Positions 17,349-27,575 of a stretch of DNA of 64,000 bases are shown here, piece by piece. The position numbers were made by a program, and so were the translations under genes. The number at the start of each line of letters is the position of its first letter. The stretch's first letter is position 1. Source of the DNA: Psychroserpens sp. NJDZ02 (GTDB lineage Bacteria; Bacteroidota; Bacteroidia; Flavobacteriales; Flavobacteriaceae); assembly GCF_004843725.1 (NCBI RefSeq), contig NZ_CP039451.1:990501-1054500 (forward strand), in the 5' to 3' direction. The notes beneath the pieces were generated by a model. It saw only the letters and a program-made list of their open reading frames with translations, made no database searches and was not told the origin of the DNA.

Positions 17349-18647
17349 ATGAGTAAATTAGTTTCCGGGTTTTCAAAATTATCTAAAACTGAAAAAATAA
17401 ATTGGTTAATCACCAACCATTTACCAAATCAGGATGCTGCAAAAAAGATCCTAACACAGTATTGGAATAGTGACCAAAAACTACAACAATTACATGACGA
17501 GTTTATAGAAAACACTGTTACTAATTACTATTTACCATTAGGTGTTGCCCCTAATTTTGTTATAAACGATAAAATTTACACCATCCCGATGACTACTGAA
17601 GAAAGCTCTGTAGTTGCTGCAGCCAGTAAAGCTGCCAAATATTGGCAAACCCGCGGGGGATTTAAAACAACTGTTTTATCTACAACTAAAATAGGTCAAG
17701 TTCATTTTACCTATTCTGGATCTTTTAAAGCTTTAGAAGACTATTTTAATTTAGTAAAACCACAATTAATAGAAGACGCTAAACCCATAACCAAAAACAT
17801 GGACAAACGTGGTGGTGGGATATTAGATATTGAATTAAAAAACAAGACTACAGACTTAGAAAACTACTACCAATTACACGCCACTTTTGAAACTTTGGAT
17901 GCCATGGGCGCCAATTTTATAAATTCCTGTTTGGAGCAATTTGCAAAAACATTTAAAGCTGAAGCTGAAAAGGTTTTACCACAACCTTTAAATGTAATTA
18001 TGAGTATTTTATCTAATTACGTCCCAGAGTGTTTAGTCAGAGCAGAAGTTAGCTGTAACGTTGAAGATTTAGCAGAAAAAGATATTGACCCAAATGCATT
18101 TGCCGAAAAATTTATACAAGCCGTTAACATTGCAGAAATCGAACCTTACAGAGCCGTCACCCATAACAAAGGAATAATGAACGGTATTGACGCTGTGGTT
18201 TTAGCTACAGGTAACGATTTTAGAGCAGTGGAAGCTGGTGTACATGCCTACGCGGCAAAAGACGGGACATACAGTAGTTTAACGCATGCTAAAATAGAAA
18301 ATGGCATATTTACCTTTTGGATGGAAGTCCCTTTAGCATTAGGTACTGTTGGAGGCTTAACAAATCTGCATCCTTTAGTTAAATTAGCTTTAGAGATTCT
18401 AGATAAACCAAATGCAAAACAGCTTATGCAAATTGTTGCTGTTGCCGGTTTAGCTCAGAACTTTGCTGCCTTACGTAGTTTAACGACTACTGGCATACAA
18501 GAAGGGCATATGAAAATGCATTTAATGAATATCCTAAATCAATTTGAAGCTACTGCTGAAGAAAAAGCACAAATAGTACATCACTTTAAAACAAATGTAG
18601 TCACCCATAGTGCAGTTGTAGACGCTATTGAAAATTTAAGACACTAA
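17349..18647 (+). CDS. Hydroxymethylglutaryl-CoA reductase, class II (degradative type)
   Basis: The 432-aa product belongs to the class II HMG-CoA reductases used for the mevalonate route in flavobacteria. It interconverts HMG-CoA and mevalonate. Visible marks are the Glu pair 84-85 followed by SSVVAAASKAA, the lysine in HNKGIMNG, the aspartate in ATGNDFRAVEAG, and the histidine in EGHMKMH. I chose the ATG at 17349 (MSKLVSGFSKLSK); ATG 17340 is an alternative. The stop shares one base with the next gene (TAATG), so a GHMP kinase is coupled to it. Confidence 0.93.
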   Translation: MSKLVSGFSKLSKTEKINWLITNHLPNQDAAKKILTQYWNSDQKLQQLHDEFIENTVTNYYLPLGVAPNFVINDKIYTIPMTTEESSVVAAASKAAKYWQTRGGFKTTVLSTTKIGQVHFTYSGSFKALEDYFNLVKPQLIEDAKPITKNMDKRGGGILDIELKNKTTDLENYYQLHATFETLDAMGANFINSCLEQFAKTFKAEAEKVLPQPLNVIMSILSNYVPECLVRAEVSCNVEDLAEKDIDPNAFAEKFIQAVNIAEIEPYRAVTHNKGIMNGIDAVVLATGNDFRAVEAGVHAYAAKDGTYSSLTHAKIENGIFTFWMEVPLALGTVGGLTNLHPLVKLALEILDKPNAKQLMQIVAVAGLAQNFAALRSLTTTGIQEGHMKMHLMNILNQFEATAEEKAQIVHHFKTNVVTHSAVVDAIENLRH

Positions 18648-19552
18648 TGGAAAGCTTTTATAGTCACGGAAAATTATTACTGACGGGCGAATATGTTGTT
18701 TTAGATGGCGCAAAGGCATTAGCTATTCCTACCGTTTTCGGACAGCACCTTACTATTGAACCTATTCAAGAACAAAATATTATTTGGACTAGTTTTGATA
18801 ACGAAAACAATATTTGGTTTACAGACACAATCACTATTGAAGCTATTACTACTTCAAAGGACACCGGTAATGCTATTTCCAACCGACTCATTCAAATTTT
18901 AAATGCCGCCAAACAATTAAATCCTGAATTTTTAACAAAACAAGACGGTTTTAAAATAACGACAACTTTGGAGTTTCCTCAAGATTGGGGTTTGGGCACA
19001 TCGTCTACATTAATTAACAACCTAGCTACATGGGCAAAAGTAGATCCGTATACCCTATTAGAACGTTCTTTTGGTGGCAGTGGTTACGATATTGCTTGTG
19101 CTCAAGAAGACTCTGCTTTACACTATTCCCTGAACAACACATTGCCTAAAACAGAACTAGTAGATTTCAAACCTATATTTTCTGATCAACTTTATTTTGT
19201 TCATTTAAATAAAAAACAGAACAGCCGTGAAGGGATTGCACATTATAAGTCTAATAGACATAATTTAACTGAAACTATTGCCGCAATTAATCAACTAACC
19301 ATTGCTTTCACTACGTGTAAATCAATTACAGCGTTTCAGCAACTGATAGAACAACACGAAACACTTATTGCCCGGGTTACAAATCAAAAAACGGTAAAAG
19401 AGATTCTTTTTAGCGACTTTAATGGGAGTATCAAGAGCTTGGGTGCATGGGGAGGTGATTTTATTTTAGTAGCCTCTACAACCAATCCTACAGACTATTT
19501 CAAAGCAAAGGATTATCATACTATTTTAAAATATACAGACATGGCTTTATAA
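18647..19552 (+). CDS. GHMP kinase (mevalonate-pathway type)
   Basis: This 301-aa GHMP-superfamily protein begins with the family strand SHGKLLLTGEYVVLDG. A glycine-rich phosphate loop, GLGTSSTLINNLA (about residues 117-129), corresponds to the GHMP PxxxGLGSSAA motif, and GSGYDIA follows. GYDIA-type GHMP kinases are found beside HMG-CoA reductase in flavobacteria. The superfamily phosphorylates mevalonate or phosphomevalonate, among other substrates. The exact step cannot be set from sequence alone. The start codon overlaps the HMG-CoA reductase stop by one base. Confidence 0.88.
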   Translation: MESFYSHGKLLLTGEYVVLDGAKALAIPTVFGQHLTIEPIQEQNIIWTSFDNENNIWFTDTITIEAITTSKDTGNAISNRLIQILNAAKQLNPEFLTKQDGFKITTTLEFPQDWGLGTSSTLINNLATWAKVDPYTLLERSFGGSGYDIACAQEDSALHYSLNNTLPKTELVDFKPIFSDQLYFVHLNKKQNSREGIAHYKSNRHNLTETIAAINQLTIAFTTCKSITAFQQLIEQHETLIARVTNQKTVKEILFSDFNGSIKSLGAWGGDFILVASTTNPTDYFKAKDYHTILKYTDMAL

Positions 19553-19581
19553 ACCAAGAATCCCCTTCATTACAATGCATA

Positions 19582-19614
19582 AAAAAAGCCTTTTCAAATT
19601 GAAAAGGCTTTTTT
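19582..19614. terminator. Bidirectional terminator between GHMP kinase and ppiD
   Basis: AAAAAAGCCTTTTC and GAAAAGGCTTTTTT form a perfect long stem with a 5-base loop, giving U-tracts on both strands. It serves two convergent genes. Confidence 0.9.
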
Positions 19615-19635
19615 CACTTTAAGACTTAAGGTCTA

Positions 19636-21777
19636 TTATTGTACTGTCTTAGCTCTATAATCTTCAATTTCTGAAGATTCTTTTAAAGCATTATATAATC
19701 TTGTTTGTACTGCGTTTAATTTTTCAGCACCCACCTGGTTTGCAAAAGGCAAATAGTTCTCTAATTCTACAGCTGGTGTCTTTTTAGTGACTTGCACCAT
19801 AAACACACCAGTGTTACCTTTTACTAATTTAGAAGTTCCTCCTTCAGCTAATCCAAAAGCATTACCGACAACCATAGGCTCATTTCCTGCTCCTGCAATT
19901 GTTGGTGTTTTCATATTAATAGCAGACGCGGTTTTTACAGTTTGATTTTCTTCTGTAGCAAACGCCTCTAAAGTCGTTGCTTTTACTCTGTCCATTATTA
20001 ATTTAGCTTTCTTTTCCTTTCTTATTGCTGGTAATGCTGTTACTGAAGCATCTTCAACACTCATCACACCATCATCCTGCGTTGCAGTTAATTGCGCTAT
20101 TACAATTCCACCAGGTATATTATCAAAACGCTTATAATCTCCTATTTCAGTAGCATCTTCAAAAGACCAACGTACAATTTGACGTTGATTTCCTAAACCA
20201 GGAATACTTTCGTCTAATTCTTTAGCTGTCATAGGACGTACATCATAGTTTGATTTTTTAGCAACTTCAGCAAAGTTTCCTTTAGCAATAGCTAACTCAA
20301 AATTAGAAGCATCAGCAAAAACCTTGTCTTCAGTTTTAGAAGATGGTTCTACTTTTCTTGCAATAGTTGCAATTTTTATAGCTGTATCAACATTTTTCTT
20401 ATTGTCAACTCTAATAATATGATATCCAAATTTAGTCAAGACTACATCAATACTCCCTGCTTCATTAAAGAACAAAAAGTTAGCAAAATCAGGATCAAAT
20501 CCAGCTGGATTATAAGTTGTTAACCTTGTCCATCCAATACTTCCATCTTTTCCTTTAGTACCATCAGAGTTAATCTCATTAGCCACTTCAGCAAATTTAT
20601 CTTTATTGTTTTTCACTAAAGGGAAGATACTATCGATCATTACTTTAGCTTCTTCTTTAGTTCTGGTTACATCTGCACCAGCTCTTGTTGTCCCAACAAA
20701 AGGAATTACGATATGACTCGACTCGATTGAATCTGCTAATTTTTTATAATCTAAAACTTTAGTGACTTTATAATAGTTACCATCCTTATAAGGTCCATAA
20801 ACCTGACCAGCATCTAATTTAAAAATAGTATCTGCAATTGTTGATGGTAAACTTGACTTGTATTGGTATTTATCTACAAATTTAAAGTCATCAGAGTTCC
20901 CATCTACAAAACCTTCCACATCCTTAGTTTCTAAAAACCCTAATTTATTTTCTGTTTGCTTAGTGACGTCATTGTAAACTTCTTTATTTTTCAAAAGCTT
21001 ATTTAAGTCGTCTTGAATAGCCTTTTGATCTTCTAAAGAAGCAACTTCTTTAAAAAACACATATTGAAAACTTCTACTAGCATCAGCTTGGTAAGCTTTT
21101 GGATTTTTATTGATGTAACTTTTAATCTCTGAAGTAGACACTTTGATAGTGCTATCTGCAATTGAGCTGTAAGGCACTTGCACGTATTTGATATCGACTT
21201 TTTCTCCTTCTAATTTATGTTCTAACTTTCCTTCTGCTAAAGTTGCAGTAGTACCAGCTTTAACCATATTAAAGTAATTTGCTTGTAACGCATTTGATGC
21301 TAAAGCTTTTTCACCTGAAATCCAATTTTGATAAGCCTGATTAGAAGAGTTTTTAAGATTGTCGATATATAGCGCAACCTTAGACTCGTCAAAAATCCCA
21401 GCTTCATTTAAAAAAGTAGGATCATTAGCATAATTAGTTTTGATCAGATCTCTCATTTGGTCTGATTCCACAGTCATTCCTAATTTCTGAATCTGACCAT
21501 CCATAACAATTTCTCTAACCTTAGTCTCAAAAACACTATTCATAACTTGACTAGTCGTTGCATTAGGTCCTAATTGTCTTTGTTGAAACTCAACAAGATT
21601 AGAAAATTCTGCTCTAGAAATATCTTGACCATTAATTGTAGCTACAACATCTGGAGATTTAGAAAACAGTGCATCTTTATTGCTAAATAAACTTGATAAA
21701 ATAAAAGCGAATAACGCTAATGCAATAACTAAGATTAATACAACCGTTTTTTGTCTAATTTTATTTAAAATTGCCAT
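19636..21777 (-). CDS. PpiD-like periplasmic peptidyl-prolyl isomerase/chaperone
   Basis: The 713-aa product has an N-terminal cytoplasmic tip and one membrane anchor (about residues 10-30), then a SurA-N-like chaperone region and a PpiC parvulin domain (about residues 350-460, with SHIVIPF and GSIGW text). A further C-terminal region repeats a parvulin-like fold. The family helps outer-membrane proteins fold at the periplasmic face of the inner membrane. The length is near flavobacterial PpiD proteins (about 700 aa). It is last in a minus-strand envelope run. Confidence 0.92.
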   Translation of the reverse strand: MAILNKIRQKTVVLILVIALALFAFILSSLFSNKDALFSKSPDVVATINGQDISRAEFSNLVEFQQRQLGPNATTSQVMNSVFETKVREIVMDGQIQKLGMTVESDQMRDLIKTNYANDPTFLNEAGIFDESKVALYIDNLKNSSNQAYQNWISGEKALASNALQANYFNMVKAGTTATLAEGKLEHKLEGEKVDIKYVQVPYSSIADSTIKVSTSEIKSYINKNPKAYQADASRSFQYVFFKEVASLEDQKAIQDDLNKLLKNKEVYNDVTKQTENKLGFLETKDVEGFVDGNSDDFKFVDKYQYKSSLPSTIADTIFKLDAGQVYGPYKDGNYYKVTKVLDYKKLADSIESSHIVIPFVGTTRAGADVTRTKEEAKVMIDSIFPLVKNNKDKFAEVANEINSDGTKGKDGSIGWTRLTTYNPAGFDPDFANFLFFNEAGSIDVVLTKFGYHIIRVDNKKNVDTAIKIATIARKVEPSSKTEDKVFADASNFELAIAKGNFAEVAKKSNYDVRPMTAKELDESIPGLGNQRQIVRWSFEDATEIGDYKRFDNIPGGIVIAQLTATQDDGVMSVEDASVTALPAIRKEKKAKLIMDRVKATTLEAFATEENQTVKTASAINMKTPTIAGAGNEPMVVGNAFGLAEGGTSKLVKGNTGVFMVQVTKKTPAVELENYLPFANQVGAEKLNAVQTRLYNALKESSEIEDYRAKTVQ

Positions 21778-21909
21778 TTTTTGTGATAAATTTTGTGAAA
21801 TATAGTGGGCGAAAATACCATTTTCTATTCAATAATAAAAGCTCTTTACACAATAAATAAATTAAATGAATATAGTACTGATAAAAAGTAGACATTTTAA
21901 CACCTAAGC

Positions 21910-23199
21910 TTAGTCTTCTGTATTGATTATAAGCTCAACTAATTCAATCTTAGTATTTGAAGCTTCTAATATCTTAAAGTGAAATTTTTCTGTAGAAACA
22001 ATTTCATTTTGATGTGGAATTTCCTCAGTATGATCTACAATTAACCCACCCAACGTTTCATAATTTTCACCTTCAGGCAAATTGAGTTTGTAGGTTTCAT
22101 TTAAATAATCGACTTCCATTCTTGCTGAGAACACATAAGTAAACTCATCTTTTTGTTCTTCTATTAAATCTACAGTATCATGTTCATCTTCAATCTCTCC
22201 AAATAACTCCTCTACAATATCTTCCACAGTCATTATTCCAGAAGTGCCCCCATACTCATCAACCACAACAGCAATGCTTTTACGTTTTTTTATTAAAACG
22301 TTTAAGATGTCTTTTACTAACATTGTTTCCGGAACTAATTCTATTGGCATAATCATCGCTCCAATATTTTTTGGCTTTTTAAACAAGTCAAAAGAGTGTA
22401 CATAACCTAAAATATCATCTATGGTTTCTTTATAAATCAACACCTTAGAGCATCCTGTTTCTGTAAATACGGCATTTAAATTGGGAATAGTATCTTGAAG
22501 TTCCAATGCTACAATTTCTGTACGAGGCACCATAACCTCACGTGCTTTAACTTCTGAAAACTCTAATGCATTTTGAAAAATTTGAATTTCAGAATCTATA
22601 TCTTCATCTGCTTCTACACTTTCCATCTGCTCGCTAATATAATGCCCTAGTTCTACCTTAGTAAACGCTAACTGCACTTGATCTCCTTCTGTCTTGAAAA
22701 ACTTTTTAAGCACAACATCACTAATCCAAATAACAAAATCAGACACCCAACTAAAAAACACATAAAAAATGTAAGCTGGAAAAGCGAGAACCTTAAGTAG
22801 CGTATTTGAATAAATTTGAAAGAATACTTTCGGTAAAAATTCGGCAGTAAATAAAATTAAGAGTGTAGACAAAATTGTCTGCGACAATAAACTTAAATCT
22901 GTTAAAAGATAAGTTATAAAAGCATAATTACTTGGCAATAAACTGTTAAACCAATCCATTAGTAAATCACCCATAAAAAAACCATAAATTACTAATGCGA
23001 TATTATTACCAATAAGCATGGTCGCAATAAATTTGGATGGTTTAACTGTTATTTTTGATAAAATTTTAGCTAAAAAACCATCTTGTTTTTTTTCTATCTC
23101 AATGTGTATTTTATTTGAGGATACATAGGCAATTTCCATACCTGAAAAAAAAGCTGATAGTAATAAACAAATAATAATGATGATAATTGAAGACACCAT
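21910..23199 (-). CDS. CNNM/CBS-domain membrane protein (CorC/HlyC family)
   Basis: The 429-aa product has a DUF21/CNNM membrane domain (residues 1-165, four helices), a pair of CBS domains (about 205-330, with MVPRTEIV and VVDEYGGTSGIMTVEDI), and a C-terminal transporter-associated domain (about 345-425). The family is tied to magnesium/cobalt export; the name hemolysin is historical. GldE of gliding motility has the same layout, but the usual gldD neighbour is absent, so I do not assign that name. Confidence 0.9.
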   Translation of the reverse strand: MVSSIIIIIICLLLSAFFSGMEIAYVSSNKIHIEIEKKQDGFLAKILSKITVKPSKFIATMLIGNNIALVIYGFFMGDLLMDWFNSLLPSNYAFITYLLTDLSLLSQTILSTLLILFTAEFLPKVFFQIYSNTLLKVLAFPAYIFYVFFSWVSDFVIWISDVVLKKFFKTEGDQVQLAFTKVELGHYISEQMESVEADEDIDSEIQIFQNALEFSEVKAREVMVPRTEIVALELQDTIPNLNAVFTETGCSKVLIYKETIDDILGYVHSFDLFKKPKNIGAMIMPIELVPETMLVKDILNVLIKKRKSIAVVVDEYGGTSGIMTVEDIVEELFGEIEDEHDTVDLIEEQKDEFTYVFSARMEVDYLNETYKLNLPEGENYETLGGLIVDHTEEIPHQNEIVSTEKFHFKILEASNTKIELVELIINTED

Positions 23200-23385
23200 T
23201 TATTTGCGGTCTTTGTTTTCTATCTTTTTACTAAATCTTTGTTTAAAAAAGAACATAAAAACAGCTGTTGCCCCTAACAATAGAGACATGTATGCTTTGG
23301 AATCTCCCCAATTTGCAATGGCATCATATAAAAAAAGCACTGCAAATACTAAATAAGCGTATTGAAAAAACTTAAAGGTTTTCAT
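23200..23385 (-). CDS. Small two-helix membrane protein
   Basis: This 61-aa product has hydrophobic segments at about residues 8-24 and 33-47 and a very basic tail (KQRFSKKIENKDRK). Its stop directly abuts the start of the CNNM/CBS gene with no intervening base, which supports a real, co-translated gene. No family is recognised. Confidence 0.75.
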   Translation of the reverse strand: MKTFKFFQYAYLVFAVLFLYDAIANWGDSKAYMSLLLGATAVFMFFFKQRFSKKIENKDRK

Positions 23386-23447
23386 TAAAAAATTTTATGG
23401 TTAAGTAAATATACTAAAAAAGTAAACCGTTATTAATAAAGAAGCCA

Positions 23448-24002
23448 TTATTCTTGTACAGCAAACTGACCTGTAACTCCAAGAATTTCAGCTTTTTTAA
23501 AGTCCTTATCAGAGTCAAAGCCATTACCACTAGTCACATAACCTTTAGACCTGTATGTCGCCGGCCTATTAGTAAAGAGCCACTCTTTAGATTGATCGTA
23601 ATATAGCTGATCCGCAAACAAGGTGTCCTTGGTTGGTGTCGCAGCAATAACATTACCTCTTAGATCTATTAAATCTGTATTATTATATATAATAGCATAA
23701 TCGGAGATTATTGTGGTTTGCGCATTTTTGTCGTCATATAAGTGTAAAACAACACCATCTGGAAACTCAGAAAAGGCAAATTCTCTATTACTATAATCAT
23801 ACATCTTAGGACTAATTAAATTAGCCGCTAGCCGACCAGAATCTGTATACTTTACATTTATACTATCTGATATCCCGACAGGATCATTAGCGGACATACT
23901 TAATTGTTTTACGTCCTCCAAATTGCTTTTACATGCAAAAAACAAAGTCATAGCTAATGCTATGACTGAGTTTTTAATAATATGTAATTTATATTTCTGC
24001 AT
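23448..24002 (-). CDS. lptC: LPS export protein LptC
   Basis: The 184-aa product has one N-terminal hydrophobic segment ending in a weak lipobox (FFAC) and an LptC/OstA-type beta-jellyroll with typical text (GRLAANLISPKMYDYSN, DGVVLHLYDD, TTIISDYAIIYNNTDLIDLRGNV split across strands). LptC bridges the LptBFG transporter to LptA in LPS export. The ATG at 24002 is preferred over an ATG 39 bases upstream: it sits in a TAATG overlap with the preceding stop, and it begins the signal sequence directly. Confidence 0.88.
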   Translation of the reverse strand: MQKYKLHIIKNSVIALAMTLFFACKSNLEDVKQLSMSANDPVGISDSINVKYTDSGRLAANLISPKMYDYSNREFAFSEFPDGVVLHLYDDKNAQTTIISDYAIIYNNTDLIDLRGNVIAATPTKDTLFADQLYYDQSKEWLFTNRPATYRSKGYVTSGNGFDSDKDFKKAEILGVTGQFAVQE

Positions 24003-25339
24003 TATAGGCTTGGCACTGTTACACTTCTTCCAATCCAACATCCAATTTTAATAGTTTGCCCTCCTTTACCCGAAGAGAAAATATCAGATTTAGATGGTGC
24101 TTTTGCTCTATAACTTGATGCTAATGAAGAGTATCCTCCTTTGTCAGCTTCATTTGCAGCTAACCAGAATACTGATTGCTTATCAAATGTTGTTGTCCCA
24201 CAATTATTTGCACTTCCTGCATACATTCTAGCGATATGCTCATAAGGCTTTCTATTTGATGGGTTAAGCTTTAAAGACTGTTGAAAATATTGTCTTGCTT
24301 TTCCATAATTACCACTCTTCTTAAAATCTAATGCAATCGTATAATTTAATTTAGCCTTTTTAATAGGATCTGTTTCTAAGGCCATTGTTTGGTCTAAATA
24401 CTTTTGCTCACCAGTTATTATATATAAATAATAAGAAGTGCTAGCATTAGGCTCAACTATGTTTTTCTGCTTAACTATAGTTGTAAACATTGGATCAGTC
24501 TTACATCCTTTTTGATACAGTTTATTCATTGCTCTTTGCAACCAAACACCATTGTTTTTGTTTGCCTCGTAATCTTTTTGATATAATGGGATTAAGTTTT
24601 CACAATTAGCTCTATCTCCTAATTCTTTATCAACTCCATCTTGTACTTTATCAAAAGCATCAACCATAGCACCATAATACGTTTTGTACTTACCTTCTTT
24701 TTTAGTCAAGGCTGTACCCGCATCTTCTTTAACAACTAACTCATTTAATTTTTTTGAGTTGTATTCAATTTCAACTTCAATCTTATCTGATACATCATCA
24801 TACTTATCAAATAATTCTTGATCTGTCTTTTGTTTAGCATCAAAAAGATTAACCATCAATTTAAAATAAACATATAAACTTTTAGCATTTTTAAAGTTAT
24901 CCTTATCAGTTTTATATGATGTATCAAAACAGTTATATAAATCTTGATCAGACAATCCTAACTCAGCTTTGTTATCATATTTTAATTGACAAATTTTAGA
25001 AGGATACTCCCCTACTTTTTTATCATTAGGAAAATTAGCCATTCTCTCTTCCCATAACTTAATTAAATCTAAAACATTAGCTTTTTTCTCTTCACCTGTT
25101 TTAGTATCTATATAATGTTCTAGAATATCCTCACCATATTTATAGATTCCCATGTGGTATTGAGGACAATCTTTTCTTAATTCGTTAAGAGACTTATAGG
25201 CAGCATCAAAGTTTTTTGCTTTTGTAGCTTCCGTCATTAGAGACAGCTTCGTCATACATTCTTCTGAACTTTGTGCAAAACCAACGTTTAGCCCAAATAT
25301 CAAAGCAATAAATAAAGTAATTTTCGTTTTCATAATCAT
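24002..25339 (-). CDS. Exported tetratricopeptide-repeat protein
   Basis: The 445-aa product has a signal peptide (cleaved near VGFAQ) and helical repeats; a clear TPR motif is KSGNYGKARQYFQQSLKLNPSNRKPYEHIARM near residues 340-375. The rest is helical with scattered cysteines. No enzyme domain is visible. It lies between an outer-membrane barrel and lptC and shares the TAATG junction with lptC, so an envelope role is likely but unproven. Confidence 0.8.
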   Translation of the reverse strand: MIMKTKITLFIALIFGLNVGFAQSSEECMTKLSLMTEATKAKNFDAAYKSLNELRKDCPQYHMGIYKYGEDILEHYIDTKTGEEKKANVLDLIKLWEERMANFPNDKKVGEYPSKICQLKYDNKAELGLSDQDLYNCFDTSYKTDKDNFKNAKSLYVYFKLMVNLFDAKQKTDQELFDKYDDVSDKIEVEIEYNSKKLNELVVKEDAGTALTKKEGKYKTYYGAMVDAFDKVQDGVDKELGDRANCENLIPLYQKDYEANKNNGVWLQRAMNKLYQKGCKTDPMFTTIVKQKNIVEPNASTSYYLYIITGEQKYLDQTMALETDPIKKAKLNYTIALDFKKSGNYGKARQYFQQSLKLNPSNRKPYEHIARMYAGSANNCGTTTFDKQSVFWLAANEADKGGYSSLASSYRAKAPSKSDIFSSGKGGQTIKIGCWIGRSVTVPSL

Positions 25340-25351
25340 AATTTTATGCTG

Positions 25352-26659
25352 TTAGTTATATTTCTTTTTAATAAACCATCTATCATTCAGCGATAGACTC
25401 AATTGGAAACTTACAAAGTTTTCTTTTACTAAATTAGCGTTTGTCGTTCCTCTTTGACCAAACTCTAAACCAATATTAGCATTAGAAAACATATTCCCAA
25501 CTGGTATACCTACTCCAAAAGACATGCCAAACTCTTTAATAGCCTGATTATTAATATTAAGACCTGTGTTCTCAAAACGCAGACCAGCTCTATAAGTCAT
25601 TCTTTTCCAGTATTTTGATAATGAATTATATTCTGGAATATAAAAACCTCCAAAAGATAATTTTGAAGCGTCTTCAAAGCTTGCTCCCACATTATCATAC
25701 AAAGGGTTAAAAAATTCACTTGTATTTTGAGTTGTATATTCCAAACCTGCAAACCATTTTCTTGGTTGACCTAATCCTGCTCCAAAACTAAATTTTGATG
25801 GCAACGTTAAATCCGTTTCCTCTAAATTTGAAGACACTAAATCCGCATCAAGGTCGTTAAAAATAAATTCAGTTTCTGTTTCAGTATCAACTGTTATAGT
25901 GGAAAATGTTCTTTCATTTTTAGACGTTAAGTCCGTCTGTGGTGTAAATGTTGCTGAAGCCTGTAATTCTAATTTATCAGTTATCATTTCCTGATAATGA
26001 ACACCCACGTTAAAATTTAAACCACTTAGATCAGAACGTGTATATTCCTTTGTTTGGTATTGAAGCAATTCTCCTTCCGTATTATAACCAAAATTTATGG
26101 TGTTATTTTCTATGTTCCCAAAATCATAATCTGCTTGAATACCAACACTTAATGATTTATTTACTTGATACCCTAAACTTAAAAAGACTTTATTTAATCC
26201 TCCTTCACCTGTATATCTATAATCCATTTTATCTTCAGAGTCTCTACTTTCTAATTTGTAGCCAACTGAAGAATAAGGCTGTAAACCAAAACCAAAACCA
26301 AATTTACCAACTGGCACTGATAAAGCTAGGTAGTCAAAATTAGCACTTTTTGATTTATCGCTACCAGTATCCGATTTAAGATTAGAAGAAGTAGCACTAC
26401 CTCCTACTGTAAATTTAACAGGTCTAGACTCTCCATTCCATCCCTCTAAGTTATTTCCAGCAAAAGTTGCTGGATTTTGGAAATTAATATGGACACTATC
26501 CTTATAGACCCCTAATCCTCCCATGCTTCGGTTCTCTACAGACCCTTTAAAATTTATACTTCCTATACCATAAAAAGAATATGGTGAAGCTGTTCCATTC
26601 TGACCGTAACTTTGAATTGCAAATAGTGCAATAAAAACTAATCCAAGTTTTTTTATCAT
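25352..26659 (-). CDS. Outer-membrane beta-barrel protein
   Basis: This 435-aa product has a signal peptide (about residues 1-19, SYGQ) and alternating hydrophobic strands with aromatic ends throughout, in the style of long-chain fatty-acid transporter (OmpP1/FadL) relatives of Bacteroidota. The N-terminal SPYSFYGIGSINF with a following GGLGVY motif is common in those proteins. The substrate is unknown. Its start overlaps the coaX stop by 4 bases, so it is translated together with coaX. Confidence 0.8.
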   Translation of the reverse strand: MIKKLGLVFIALFAIQSYGQNGTASPYSFYGIGSINFKGSVENRSMGGLGVYKDSVHINFQNPATFAGNNLEGWNGESRPVKFTVGGSATSSNLKSDTGSDKSKSANFDYLALSVPVGKFGFGFGLQPYSSVGYKLESRDSEDKMDYRYTGEGGLNKVFLSLGYQVNKSLSVGIQADYDFGNIENNTINFGYNTEGELLQYQTKEYTRSDLSGLNFNVGVHYQEMITDKLELQASATFTPQTDLTSKNERTFSTITVDTETETEFIFNDLDADLVSSNLEETDLTLPSKFSFGAGLGQPRKWFAGLEYTTQNTSEFFNPLYDNVGASFEDASKLSFGGFYIPEYNSLSKYWKRMTYRAGLRFENTGLNINNQAIKEFGMSFGVGIPVGNMFSNANIGLEFGQRGTTNANLVKENFVSFQLSLSLNDRWFIKKKYN

Positions 26660-27387
26660 TCGACTGTGTTATATTGTAATATATAATTCAAACCTTCTAG
26701 TAAGAAATTTGAATTGGCAAATATGCTACTTTTTAATTGCTTTGACAAAAAATTAGCATCTCCTCCTGTTAAAATAATTGTTAAATCTAAATATATTGAC
26801 TGATATTCCTTAATAACTCCATCCATTTCATTCAAAACACCGTAAACAACTCCACTGTTTATTGCTTCCATTGTTGAATTCCCAATTAAATGCTTAGGAC
26901 TTTCTGTTTCTAATAACGGTAAATTCGCTGTTTGATTATGTAATGCTTGATAACGCATTCTTACACCCAGTGATATAGCTCCTCCTAAATATTGGTTTTC
27001 TGTATTTATAAAATCATACGTGATACATGTTCCTGCATCTATAATTAAAACATTTTTATTTGGAAATTGTTGTACAGACGCACAAACTAATGCAATCCTA
27101 TCTATGCCCAAGGTTTTAGGGGTACCGTATAAATTAGTAAAAGGGACTGGTGTTTCATGATTTAAAATCAATACTTTTAAATGCGCCCTCAAATATATCA
27201 AAACGTCATCCTCTAGTAATCCAACCGAAGACACTATAGCTAAACGCACTTTAGTGTGAGTCTCTAAAATTTGTTGTACCGAATTTAAAACATCCTTAGT
27301 CTCTACAGCAGTGTTATCTTCTATTTTGTTATTATTAAAAACAGCTAGTTTAGTCCTAGTATTCCCAACATCTATTATTAAATTCAT
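26656..27387 (-). CDS. coaX: Type III pantothenate kinase CoaX
   Basis: The 243-aa product belongs to the ASKHA-fold pantothenate kinases that carry out the first step of coenzyme A synthesis. Visible marks are DVGNTRTKLA (residues 6-15, phosphate loop), GIDRIALVCA, IIDAGTCITYD and the adenosine-site GGDA. The length matches bacterial CoaX (about 240-260 aa). It heads the minus-strand run that continues to ppiD. A TAATTTTG -7-like box lies at 27405-27412 on the minus strand, about 18 bases before the ATG. Confidence 0.95.
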   Translation of the reverse strand: MNLIIDVGNTRTKLAVFNNNKIEDNTAVETKDVLNSVQQILETHTKVRLAIVSSVGLLEDDVLIYLRAHLKVLILNHETPVPFTNLYGTPKTLGIDRIALVCASVQQFPNKNVLIIDAGTCITYDFINTENQYLGGAISLGVRMRYQALHNQTANLPLLETESPKHLIGNSTMEAINSGVVYGVLNEMDGVIKEYQSIYLDLTIILTGGDANFLSKQLKSSIFANSNFLLEGLNYILQYNTVE

Positions 27388-27522
27388 ATAGTTTCTAAAA
27401 AGAACAAAATTACAAAACCATTACTATAAAAATCTTAATAATTTTATAATACTGACATTGAGATTATTAAACCCTGCAAAGGTGAAAACTCAAAAAAATA
27501 TTGTAAATTTTTTACTTTTTTC

Positions 27523-27553
27523 TTTGGTAGTTCTAAAATTGAAACTATATTTG
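27523..27553 (+). promoter_or_regulatory. Consensus Bacteroidetes promoter of tRNA-Phe
   Basis: TTTG at 27523-27526, exactly 19 bases, then TATATTTG at 27546-27553 is a perfect match to the Bacteroidetes vegetative sigma factor consensus. The predicted start is about 15 bases before the mature tRNA. Confidence 0.85.
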
Positions 27554-27575
27554 CACTCGCAATATAATTGCTACT

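Noticed and set aside
21910..23199. Assignment as gliding protein GldE
   Set aside because: The layout fits GldE, but the usual gliding gene neighbours are absent.
24003..24041. Longer LptC start
   Set aside because: The ATG at 24002 makes a TAATG overlap with the previous gene and starts the signal peptide directly. The extra 13 residues are reading-frame shadow of the previous gene's end.
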